Of a DNA stretch of 64,000 nucleotides, positions 30,419 through 40,039 are shown one piece after another; the stretch's first letter is position 1, and every line of letters begins with the position of its first letter. The notes beneath the pieces were generated by a model, which was not told where the DNA came from, made no database searches, and was given only the letters and a program-made list of their open reading frames with translations. The stretch is from Acidobacteria bacterium UBA7540 (GTDB lineage: Bacteria > Acidobacteriota > Terriglobia > UBA7540): positions 13,131 to 77,130 of the forward strand of contig DLMI01000046.1 of NCBI GenBank assembly GCA_002478145.1, in the 5' to 3' direction. Position numbers and translations under genes: made by a program.

Positions 30419-31663
30419 TCATTCGTACCGCAATGCCACGATGGGGTCGAGGCGGGAGGCTTTAATGGCGGGCCATAGGCCGAAGAAGAGGCCGATACTG
30501 ACCGAGACAATAAAGCCCGCGATCGCCGACCAGAGGGGAACGGTGGAAGGCAGGGACGGAACGAGGGCTCGGATAAGGAAACTCAGGGTATAGCCAGCCA
30601 GGATTCCCATCACCCCACCTGCTCCCGTAAGGCTCATGGCCTCCAGCAGGAATTGCCAGGTGATATCGCTGCGGCGAGCGCCGATGGCTTTACGCACGCC
30701 GATCTCCCGCGTCCGTTCCGTCACAGAAACCAGCATGATATTCATCACGCCGATGCCGCCCACCATCAAGCCGATAGAGGAGATCACGATGGTCACGAGG
30801 ACTACGGTTCCCATAATGTCACGGAACTGCTGGATGATGGAGTCTGCCGAGGCGATGCCGAAGTTATTAGGCTCAGACCACTTCACGTTTCGCCGGCGGC
30901 GCAGCAAACCCGTCACCTCATCCTTGGCCTGTTCGAGCTTGCCGGGATAAGCCATTGCCGTGATGAGGTTTTCCTTGGCGTCCGGATAGTATTTCCTGAA
31001 CGTAAAATAGGGCACATACACGATACGATCGTTGCCATTCTCGCCCAGGAATTGCTTGCGTTTCCCCAGCGTGCCGATAACCTCGTAATTGTGGCCATCG
31101 ACGTTGATGGTTTTGCCGATGGGATCTTCGTTCGCGAACAAACGCTTGACGACGTCGGGGCCTAGCACGGCAACATCCCGCCGGTGGAGATCGTCAACGG
31201 TGGTGTAGAGGCGGCCGTCCACCAGCTCGGAGTTCATTGTCTGGAAGTGTTCGGGCGATGGGCCGAAGAAATTAGTGTCCACCATCTCCTGGCCCTTATA
31301 CTTGGCAGTGACTGCGGGTCCCCAACGACGGGCCTCTACCGCAACCGATTCCACCGAGGGGCACAGCTCACGGATGGCCATAGCGTCTTCGTAAGTCAGG
31401 GGCTTCCGCATGGCCTCTTCGTGCGTCAGACTGGTCTTGATCCCGGGATCGAACTTGTAGATGAACAGGGTGCGGGTCCCGAAACCCTCCATCATCTCCA
31501 CCACCTGCTGGTCGAGGCCTTTGAAGATAGAAGCCACTCCGATGACCGTAGCCGTTCCGATCAGCACGCCCAAAATAGTCAGGAAAGCGCGGAACTTGTG
31601 AGTCCGAAGCGTATCGAGGGCCAGGAGGAGGTTTTCGCGAACAGGTTGGCGTCGTTGGGTCAT
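30419..31663 (-). CDS. MacB/FtsX-type ABC transporter permease (pair 2, gene A)
   Basis: Permease of 414 residues, same length and topology as 27853-29097 (N-terminal TM, periplasmic domain, three C-terminal TMs). Terminal regions are nearly identical to that paralogue, and the central domain carries most of the differences (for example FDPGIKTSLTHEEAMRKP against FQFGIHFNLTREERMRKP). It lies two bp after pair 2 gene B. It may form a heterodimeric channel with gene B, using the single ATPase of the operon; pairing is inferred from gene order. Confidence 0.92.
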   Translation of the reverse strand: MTQRRQPVRENLLLALDTLRTHKFRAFLTILGVLIGTATVIGVASIFKGLDQQVVEMMEGFGTRTLFIYKFDPGIKTSLTHEEAMRKPLTYEDAMAIRELCPSVESVAVEARRWGPAVTAKYKGQEMVDTNFFGPSPEHFQTMNSELVDGRLYTTVDDLHRRDVAVLGPDVVKRLFANEDPIGKTINVDGHNYEVIGTLGKRKQFLGENGNDRIVYVPYFTFRKYYPDAKENLITAMAYPGKLEQAKDEVTGLLRRRRNVKWSEPNNFGIASADSIIQQFRDIMGTVVLVTIVISSIGLMVGGIGVMNIMLVSVTERTREIGVRKAIGARRSDITWQFLLEAMSLTGAGGVMGILAGYTLSFLIRALVPSLPSTVPLWSAIAGFIVSVSIGLFFGLWPAIKASRLDPIVALRYE

Positions 31664-31665
31664 GC

Positions 31666-32964
<1,299 letters not shown>

Positions 32965-33000
32965 CAGACCTCCTCCTGCCTGCTACTTTTGAGGTGCAAT

Positions 33001-33741
33001 TTACTTGACCGTCTCGTCGCGTTCGATCTTTCCGTCGCGGACATGAATGATGCGATGAGCGTGAGCGGCGATATCGTGTTCGTGGGTCACCAGGACGATA
33101 GTGTTTCCGCCCTCATAGAGTCGCTCGAACACGCCCATGATTTCCTCGCCGGTGGCCGAGTCCAGATTCCCTGTGGGTTCGTCGGCCAGGATGATGGAAG
33201 GATTGTTCACCAGGGCGCGGGCAATCGCCACGCGCTGGCGCTGTCCCCCGGAAAGTTCGTTGGGCTTGTGGTGCATGCGTTCAATCAAGTCAACCTTACG
33301 CAGAGCCTCTTGAGCTTTTTCCAGACGCTCCTTGGCGGGGACTCCGCTGTAAACCAGAGGCAGTTCCACGTTGTGCAAGGCGCTGGCCCGGGAAAGAAGG
33401 TTGAAGGTCTGAAAGACGAACCCGATTTCCTTGTTGCGGATGTAAGCCAGCTCGTCGTCGGAGAGTTCGCTGACCAGTCGGCCGTTCAACCAATATTTCC
33501 CGCTGGTGGGGGTATCCAGGCAGCCGATCAAGTTCATCAGAGTGGATTTGCCGGAGCCCGAGGGGCCCATGATCGCCACATACTCGCCGCGCTCGAGTTC
33601 AAACGTCACTCCGCTGAGCGCGTGCACTGCAATGGCTTCGCCCATGTCGTAAGTTTTCCAGAGATCTTCCGTCCGGATCATTACCCCCACGGGTGGGGCC
33701 ATGCTTACCTGAGTTGAAGACGTCGCCACTTGTGTTCCCAT
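33001..33741 (-). CDS. ABC transporter ATP-binding protein (MacB/LolD type)
   Basis: ATPase of 246 residues from ATG 33741 ([13 protein letters not shown]; an alternative ATG at 33786 would lie at the edge of an inverted repeat). Walker [11 protein letters not shown]-loop [10 protein letters not shown], signature [15 protein letters not shown], Walker [13 protein letters not shown] and the H-loop VTHEHD are all intact. It sits between the adaptor and the four permeases and is the only ATPase in the operon, so it probably serves all of them. The class exports lipoproteins, peptides or antibiotics; no specific substrate can be read here. Confidence 0.95.
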   Translation of the reverse strand: MGTQVATSSTQVSMAPPVGVMIRTEDLWKTYDMGEAIAVHALSGVTFELERGEYVAIMGPSGSGKSTLMNLIGCLDTPTSGKYWLNGRLVSELSDDELAYIRNKEIGFVFQTFNLLSRASALHNVELPLVYSGVPAKERLEKAQEALRKVDLIERMHHKPNELSGGQRQRVAIARALVNNPSIILADEPTGNLDSATGEEIMGVFERLYEGGNTIVLVTHEHDIAAHAHRIIHVRDGKIERDETVK

Positions 33742-33785
33742 CGCTATGCGTGTTTCCTTTCCACTCGCCTCCGGCCCGTCCAGCA

Positions 33786-33881
33786 TGTCATTCCGATCCC
33801 GCAGTCGCGGGAGGAGAATCTCTCAGTTCCTTTGTTTCCAGAGCGAGATTCCTCTCCCGCGACTGCGGGATCGGAATGACA
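33786..33881. repeat. Perfect 28-bp inverted repeat (CATTCCGA family) inside the export operon
   Basis: Arms 33786-33813 and 33854-33881 are perfectly complementary over 28 bp and begin TGTCATTCCGATCCCGC. The inner region carries GAGAATCTC and GCGAGATTCCTC like the copy at 13597-13743. It occupies almost the whole gap between the adaptor and ATPase genes, so it will be transcribed as a very stable hairpin within the operon mRNA, possibly lowering downstream expression. Confidence 0.85.
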
Positions 33882-33891
33882 GCGGATCCTG

Positions 33892-35481
33892 CTAGGAAGT
33901 AGATCCAGCCGGCTTGAGGGCGCTATTGTCCACCTTCACCTTGGTGTGGTTCTTCAACGTGCGGAGCACACTGAAAGGACCGGAAACAATCTCCTCATTG
34001 GGTTGGACGCCTTTGAGCACTTCCACATCTGATTGGCCCATGATGCCGGATTCGACGGGGACAAAGACCGCCCGACCGTCCTTAAGCTGGAAGGCTCCCT
34101 GCACTTCTTCCTTTCCTTTGTCTTTGGCCGCAGTGGTGGGCTGCGAAGTGGCGGCCTGCACCTTGCCTTTGGCCCCCTTGCTGCTCTCCTCTTCTTCCAA
34201 TTGACGCCGCGTCCGGACAGTGAGTGCCTGGATGGGGATGGTCACAGCGTTCTGGCGCGTCGCGGTGGTGATCTTTGCGGTCGTAGAAAGCCCTGGGCGG
34301 AGACCCGGCGGGGGATCATCCAAGGTCACGACCACCTTGAAGTCCTTGGCTTCTTCCGTCGTAGATGTACTCGTTCCTGTGGTCACCCCGGAGGTGCGGC
34401 CAACGGCGCTCTGGCCGATCTCCGTGACTTTGCCCTTGAATGTCTTGTTCGGGATGGCGTCAATCGTCACCTCCGCCGTTTGCCCGAGCTTCACGTTGAC
34501 GATGTCGGTTTCATCCACCTTGACCTCGGCGGTAATCACCGCCAGATCGGAAACCTGATAGAGCAAGCTTCCGACCGCGTTTTGAATTCCCGGCACCACG
34601 TTCTCGCCCACGTGTACCGGTAAGGACGTCACGATGCCATCGAGGGGGGAATTGTAAATGGTCTTGTCGCGGACATCCTCGGTGCTAACAAGTTGGGCCT
34701 CCTGCATTGCTACCTTGGCGCGCGCGCTGTCAAGATTGAACCTGGCCTGCTGAAGTAAGGCTCTTTGCTGGACCACCGCCGCCTGGTCTCCATCCAAGGT
34801 GGCCTGCGCCACCTTGACGTTGTCCAGGCGCGTGTCGAATTCATTTTGGGCAATCAGCTTATCGCGCAGCAAATCCTCCCCCCGCTTGAACTCCTGTTGG
34901 TTGCGGACAAGGTTCGCCTGGGCCGTTTGCACGTTGGCCAGCGCAGTGTTCAAAGCTGCTTGCTGCGCCTGCACTGTCGCCGCAAACTGCTCCACGTCTG
35001 CTTTGGCGCTAGAAACGGTTGCCTTTTGTGCATCAACGGTGGCATTCGCCTGGACCGCCTCCGTCTTCAAGAGGAGTTGGCCTTTCTTGACCGTATCGCC
35101 TTCCTTTACGAAAATATCGGTTATCTTGCCGTAGGAGTTCGCATTCACGTTGGCGAGGCTGGCCGTGGGCGGTTTAATCTCTCCCGAGGCCGTCACGATG
35201 GCCGAAAGCAAATCCGCCCGCGTGACCTTGAGAGTCTGAACAGTGACGACACCGCCCTTGCTCCAGATAATCCCGCCTGCCACAAGCCCCACCAGAGCTA
35301 GCGCTCCCACAATCACCAGGATCATCTTCTTTCTTGACTTCTTGCCCTTCCCATTGCGAGGCCGGGAAGGAGCCCCGCTGGTTTCGTTTGCCCCTTCAGG
35401 AGAAGTGGTTCGTCCGAGTTCCAGTCCAGTTACTTGGGCCACGGCTGTTTCATCCTTTTCTTCAAGTGTACGTGCAGACAT
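33892..35481 (-). CDS. Periplasmic adaptor (membrane fusion) protein of ABC exporter, HlyD/MacA type
   Basis: Adaptor of 529 residues. Start at ATG 35481 (MSARTLEEKD) with AGGGGGAG just upstream; the frame extends six codons further. A cytoplasmic Lys-rich stretch precedes one TM segment (VIVGALALVGLVAGGIIWSK). Then come a lipoyl-like half-motif (GEIKPPTASLANVNANSYG), a long Ala/Gln-rich coiled coil (~residues 145-260), the second lipoyl half (NSPLDGIVTSLPVHVGENV), a beta-barrel domain (EVKVDETDIVNVKLGQTAEV) and a C-terminal domain. A low-complexity Lys/Glu segment near residue 450 is unusual. First gene of the six-gene operon; no TolC-like gene is nearby. Confidence 0.92.
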   Translation of the reverse strand: MSARTLEEKDETAVAQVTGLELGRTTSPEGANETSGAPSRPRNGKGKKSRKKMILVIVGALALVGLVAGGIIWSKGGVVTVQTLKVTRADLLSAIVTASGEIKPPTASLANVNANSYGKITDIFVKEGDTVKKGQLLLKTEAVQANATVDAQKATVSSAKADVEQFAATVQAQQAALNTALANVQTAQANLVRNQQEFKRGEDLLRDKLIAQNEFDTRLDNVKVAQATLDGDQAAVVQQRALLQQARFNLDSARAKVAMQEAQLVSTEDVRDKTIYNSPLDGIVTSLPVHVGENVVPGIQNAVGSLLYQVSDLAVITAEVKVDETDIVNVKLGQTAEVTIDAIPNKTFKGKVTEIGQSAVGRTSGVTTGTSTSTTEEAKDFKVVVTLDDPPPGLRPGLSTTAKITTATRQNAVTIPIQALTVRTRRQLEEEESSKGAKGKVQAATSQPTTAAKDKGKEEVQGAFQLKDGRAVFVPVESGIMGQSDVEVLKGVQPNEEIVSGPFSVLRTLKNHTKVKVDNSALKPAGSTS

Positions 35482-36166
35482 CAAACTCCCCCTCGTCATG
35501 CTGGGCTACCAGGCGCCTACGAAGCCGCTGTCGCTTCGGACCGACACCCACACCCCATCGCCACGATGGCGGCTTCTAACCACACTACGCTTTTCAGGTC
35601 CAAAAAGTTTCCCCAAAAGATTGCCCGCGCCTACCGGTCGAACTCGAGGTTTATCCGCAAGGCTGGCGGGCCTCGCTCGCGTGTGTCCTACCAAGCAATA
35701 ACAAGGAAGATTGAGTGACATCACTTTTCGTGCTCATTGCCTTGGGAGATTCTCCAGGGCGTTCCTATCTATTCTAACTCTACCCAGCGGCATAGAAAAG
35801 CCGAATTTGGCAGTCACAATCCGAGGCGTTAGTGGCGAACCTACCTGCTTTATTCGACCCTGTTTTTTATCACTTAACGCGTACAACGGCACGCCCCGTC
35901 ATTTGCAGCGTCGGAGGGTAGGGTTCTGTCCGGGTTCTTTTTCCAGGGTACTGGAAAGGACCTCGGTTGTGTCCCTCCTTGCGCGGTCGAAGGGGAGTCC
36001 AGCCGAGTCCCCCTCTCCTATTAGACGTTCCTGCGGCGGAGATGTCAGCTCGTTTTCGATGGGCTGAGCTTCCCTCCTGGTCAAGCCACCCTTCATGCTT
36101 GGGCGGCATCAATATTCATGTCAGTCAAAAAGGGGTGCGCGACTATATCGTCAGGGGAGTATGTCC
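35482..36166. other. Intergenic region, no gene supported
   Basis: This stretch between the divergent adaptor and GWxTD genes has only short frames without ribosome sites or motifs. It must contain the promoter of the export operon; no convincing box pair was seen for that strand. Confidence 0.5.
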
Positions 36167-36195
36167 TTGACTTTTCAAACCTCAAAAAATACAAT
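36167..36195 (+). promoter_or_regulatory. Promoter of the GWxTD gene
   Basis: TTGACT at 36167-36172, a 17-bp spacer and TACAAT at 36190-36195 match a housekeeping sigma consensus at ten of twelve positions. The expected start near 36202 leaves a short leader containing AAAGGAGAG at 36215-36223. Confidence 0.65.
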
Positions 36196-36230
36196 CGGCA
36201 CTGACCGAGGTTGAGAAAGGAGAGCCGTTG

Positions 36231-37898
36231 GTGTTTAACCGGATTGAATTTATCAGCCGGCGCGGGTGGTGTGTTTGGCTTTGGGTGCTGTTTTCGGGAT
36301 TCACGGCATTGGGGTTGGTTCTTCCCGTCTTAAATGCGGTACCTCAAGAGAGCGAGAAGCAAAGCAAGGCGGAAAAACGCCGCCAGAAGGCAATCCAGAA
36401 AGAAATGGAGAGCCCTTATAAGAAATGGCTCAGTGAAGAAGTCCCTTACATTATTACCGGGGAGGAAAGAGCGTCTTTCAAGAAGCTCACTACAGACGAT
36501 GAAAGGGAACAATTCATTGAGGCGTTCTGGGAGCGGCGCAATCCGAATCCTAACAGTCCCGAGAATGAGTTCAAAGAGGAATACTACCGGCGCATTGCCT
36601 ACGCAAACGAGCACTATGCCTCGGGTATCCAGGGTTGGAGAACCGACCGCGGGCGAATCTATATCATGTACGGCCCGGCGGACGAGGTAGATTCTCACCC
36701 CAGCGGCGGCAGCTACGTTCGACCTCAGGAAGAGGGTGGCGGAGAGACCGCCACTTACCCCTTCGAGCAATGGCGGTATCGTTATATTGACGGCATCGGG
36801 ACCAATATAATTTTGGAATTCGTCGATCCGACGATGAGCGGAGAATATCACCTCACCATGGATCCAGGCGAGAAGGATGCTTTGCTCCACGTCCCGAACG
36901 CCGGATTAACTGACATGGAATCCATGGGCATGGCCAGCAAGGCAGACCGCTTTAGCCGGACTGACGGTATGACGATTGGCCAGTCCATGACTGGAGAACC
37001 CGAGAGCATGAATGAATTCACCCGCCTAGATCTGTACGCGAAGATCTGGAAACCGCCGGATGTCAAGTTTAAAGATTTGAAAGCTATTGTTACGTCTAAG
37101 ATTTCCGCGCAGCTTTTACCCTTCGACGTTCGTACAGACTTTCTCCGCGTGACAGATGAGACCGTGCTCACTCCCATTACTCTTCAAGTAGCTTACCGAG
37201 ACCTGCAATTTCAGAACAAGGACGGGGTGATGCATGGCGTCATGGATATCTATGGTGAGGTGACCAGCCTGGGTGGCAGGAATGTCAATACATTTGAAAA
37301 GAGCCTGGTCTTGGACGTTCCAGAGCATGAATTTCAGCGGTTTTTGGAACGCAAGGCAGTATATCAAGAAGCCATCCCATTGCGCCCGGGTCGCTACAAG
37401 CTGAGCTTGGTGATGAAGGACAACCTCAGCGGCCACGTGGGATCGATGGAAATCGGCCTGGTGGTCCCGCGGTTTGACGAAAATAAACTATCGAACAGTT
37501 CATTGATTCTCGCGGACCTCATTCAGCCTCTGCCTACGAATCAAGTTGGCACGGGCCCGTTCGTAATCGGGGGGACGAAGGTTCGCCCCAGCGTCAACCA
37601 AACCTTTACGCGCGACCAGAAGCTTGGCATCTATATGCAGGTTTATAACCTGGGTCTGGACGTGAAGACGCACAAGCCATCGTTGGATGTAGAATACGAA
37701 CTGCTCAAGGATGGAAAATCCCTTCTAGCGCAATCAGAGGACGCAGCCAAACTGAAGGACGCCACGCAGCAGTTTACGCTGGAAAAGCAAATGCCATTGA
37801 GTGTGCTTCAACCTGGCAAATACACGGTGCAGATAAAGGTCACGGACAAAATAAATAAACAAACCCTTTTACCTTCGACCACTTTTGAGGTACAGTGA
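36231..37898 (+). CDS. GWxTD domain-containing protein
   Basis: Exported protein of about 555 residues of unknown function. GTG 36231 is eight bases after GGAG; TTG 36228 is also possible. One hydrophobic N-terminal segment (LWVLFSGFTALGLVLPVL), then a charged Lys/Glu/Arg stretch, then the name-giving motif GWRTDRGRIYIMYGPADEV around residue 140. The remaining ~380 residues appear beta-rich with Ig-like character (PLSVLQPGKYTVQIKVTD). GWxTD proteins occur in Acidobacteriota and Bacteroidota; no biochemical role is established. It has its own promoter and may be co-transcribed with the barrel gene 61 bp downstream. Confidence 0.85.
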   Translation: MFNRIEFISRRGWCVWLWVLFSGFTALGLVLPVLNAVPQESEKQSKAEKRRQKAIQKEMESPYKKWLSEEVPYIITGEERASFKKLTTDDEREQFIEAFWERRNPNPNSPENEFKEEYYRRIAYANEHYASGIQGWRTDRGRIYIMYGPADEVDSHPSGGSYVRPQEEGGGETATYPFEQWRYRYIDGIGTNIILEFVDPTMSGEYHLTMDPGEKDALLHVPNAGLTDMESMGMASKADRFSRTDGMTIGQSMTGEPESMNEFTRLDLYAKIWKPPDVKFKDLKAIVTSKISAQLLPFDVRTDFLRVTDETVLTPITLQVAYRDLQFQNKDGVMHGVMDIYGEVTSLGGRNVNTFEKSLVLDVPEHEFQRFLERKAVYQEAIPLRPGRYKLSLVMKDNLSGHVGSMEIGLVVPRFDENKLSNSSLILADLIQPLPTNQVGTGPFVIGGTKVRPSVNQTFTRDQKLGIYMQVYNLGLDVKTHKPSLDVEYELLKDGKSLLAQSEDAAKLKDATQQFTLEKQMPLSVLQPGKYTVQIKVTDKINKQTLLPSTTFEVQ

Positions 37899-37959
37899 GC
37901 ACGGCGTGTTATTTTGCCGGTCAGGTGTTGGGCGGTTTCGGGAGACCTAGACGATTCAC

Positions 37960-39741
37960 ATGAAAGCTCCAAAATCTGGAATCAGGCTGTCAGCCATTCT
38001 TCTGGCGGGGAGCCTTGTTTCCCCTTTGCTTAATCCGGTCCGGGCCCTCGCGTCGGAATATGGGCGTCTTTCGGGCATCGTCTCGGACAATCATGGCAAT
38101 CCTTTGATGGGTGCCACGGTTCTGATCATCGGGCCGTTGTTGATTCCCACTGCCAGCGCCGGGGAACAGGTGGAGCGCGTCATCACTGACGCCAAAGGCA
38201 AGTTCGCAGTTGGGCACCTCATTCCGGGCTGGTACTCCCTTCAGATTATTTCCCCAACGCGGTTACCCGCTCATCGGAACGGGATTAAGGTGGAAGCCGG
38301 GCAGACGTCCACATTGAAATTTGTTTTAGGTGACGTCTTTGCTCCTTTGCGTTTTCAGATTCCCGATACTGGCGCAACCTCTTTGGGTGACGATTGGAAG
38401 TGGGTGCTAAGGACTTCCGCAGCCACCCGGCCTATCCTCAGATACCGGCAGGAGGTTGCAGAGACCACCCCGAATGCTGTAAACCCTCCTCTGCCTGCCA
38501 GCCAGCGTCTTGTTGGCATGGTGCCGGGTTCTTCTGGCTGGGAGCCACTGGCCACGGACCCAGGCATGGGAAGTGTTTTGGCTTATCTTCGCTCGCTGTC
38601 CCTGGACTCCGATCTTCTGGCGGTGGGTTCAGTCGCGGCCAACGGAACCCTGACATCTTCAGTGGGGACGGAGTATCGAAAGGGCTTGATCAAGGGTGAT
38701 TCTGAGGAAATCTCTCTGGTCGTGCACCGATTGGGTTACGCAAGGGGCGTGACCGCTACGGGTGGCGGCGGACAGCTTCCCGATTCCTATGCGCAGGGAT
38801 TAGTGGCAAGCTACACCCAAACCCGTCACATTTATCCTCACCTGACATTGACGGCGGGCATGGATATTGATTACCTAAATGCGCTTGGGGATGTGATGGC
38901 CGCCCAACCGCGAATCAAGCTGGCTTACCACCTTTCCCGTTCCACCGACGTTGCCCTGCAGGTTGGGAAGGGACCATCCGACGGTTCAGGGACTTTGCTG
39001 GAACGTGTCAGTAGGCTCGATTCTTTCCCGCTGCTGACGCTGCGAGGCTATCGGCCTGAGCTTGAGCAAGGCGTCCATTCCGAGATCTCCGTGAGCCGCC
39101 TTCTGAGTGGTTCCGCGCGGATCGAGCTCGCCGCTTACCACGATGGGGTCAGGAACGCGGCTGTTTGGGGATCGGCCAATGCCGCGGCAAGAAGCTGGCT
39201 TGCGGGTAATTACGTGGTGAACCCTGCCGTGGGTGGGATTTTTGTGAATGTGGGTGATTACCACTCTTCCGGATATCGGGCGGCCTATGTACAACGCATA
39301 GGAAATCACGTCGAAACTCTCGTCGCCTACTCCGTGGGGGATTCCCTGTCCGCACACGGACTCCTCAACCAGGCTCCAAAGGGAGATCTACAAGGTGTGC
39401 TCAAGCCCGTTCGCAGCGCCTCCTTGGCCGGAGGAGTTTCGGCCCGTATTCCTGTCACTCGGACTCAATTGACGACTTCGTACGAATGGGTTCAGCGTGG
39501 CCGCGTAACCATGGTGGATCCTTACGGCCAAGCCGATTTGCAACTGCAACCATTCTTGGATGTCCAGGTCCGCCAGCCCCTCCCTGCCCTTGCTTTCCTC
39601 CCCGCCCACATCGAAGCCGTCGCGGAATTCCGGAATTTATTAGCCCAGGGCTACTCGCCCTTGACGCAATCCGGCGAAATGACTCTGCTTTTGAGTTCAG
39701 CTTATAAGTCTCTCCGCGGGGGCTTTTCCGTAGAATTCTAA
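37960..39741 (+). CDS. Outer-membrane beta-barrel protein with carboxypeptidase-regulatory domain
   Basis: Exported protein of 593 residues. A signal peptide ends near VRALAS. Residues ~35-125 form a carboxypeptidase-regulatory-like domain (GRLSGIVSDNHGNPLMGATV, GKFAVGHLIPGWYSLQI). The rest has alternating hydrophobic strands and ends LRGGFSVEF, a barrel-type C-terminal signature. A TonB plug domain is not recognisable, so it is not called a TonB receptor. It follows the GWxTD gene by 61 bp; the two envelope proteins may act together, but this is inference. Confidence 0.7.
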   Translation: MKAPKSGIRLSAILLAGSLVSPLLNPVRALASEYGRLSGIVSDNHGNPLMGATVLIIGPLLIPTASAGEQVERVITDAKGKFAVGHLIPGWYSLQIISPTRLPAHRNGIKVEAGQTSTLKFVLGDVFAPLRFQIPDTGATSLGDDWKWVLRTSAATRPILRYRQEVAETTPNAVNPPLPASQRLVGMVPGSSGWEPLATDPGMGSVLAYLRSLSLDSDLLAVGSVAANGTLTSSVGTEYRKGLIKGDSEEISLVVHRLGYARGVTATGGGGQLPDSYAQGLVASYTQTRHIYPHLTLTAGMDIDYLNALGDVMAAQPRIKLAYHLSRSTDVALQVGKGPSDGSGTLLERVSRLDSFPLLTLRGYRPELEQGVHSEISVSRLLSGSARIELAAYHDGVRNAAVWGSANAAARSWLAGNYVVNPAVGGIFVNVGDYHSSGYRAAYVQRIGNHVETLVAYSVGDSLSAHGLLNQAPKGDLQGVLKPVRSASLAGGVSARIPVTRTQLTTSYEWVQRGRVTMVDPYGQADLQLQPFLDVQVRQPLPALAFLPAHIEAVAEFRNLLAQGYSPLTQSGEMTLLLSSAYKSLRGGFSVEF

Positions 39742-40039
39742 CTTCTGGCGAATAGTTAGTGGGCTAAAAGTCTCTGCCTTGAAACCGATTCGTCATGGCG
39801 GCCTTCAGAAATCCAAGTGTTTCCGTACCTGTAGGTTTCCAAAGGACGGGAACAGAGTTACGGAAAAGTGGAGGCCATATCCCGAATTTTGTAGCGGGCG
39901 CTGCTACTACCCTGTTGACGTTATATATGATTGAAAATAGGAACTTTATTTGTTTCTTGGAACTCCGACTACTGGAATCTAACTTGCTAGGGGTCTGAGG
40001 TGGTAGTCTAAACGGCAGCGGACAGGTCGCTGCGTTCAG

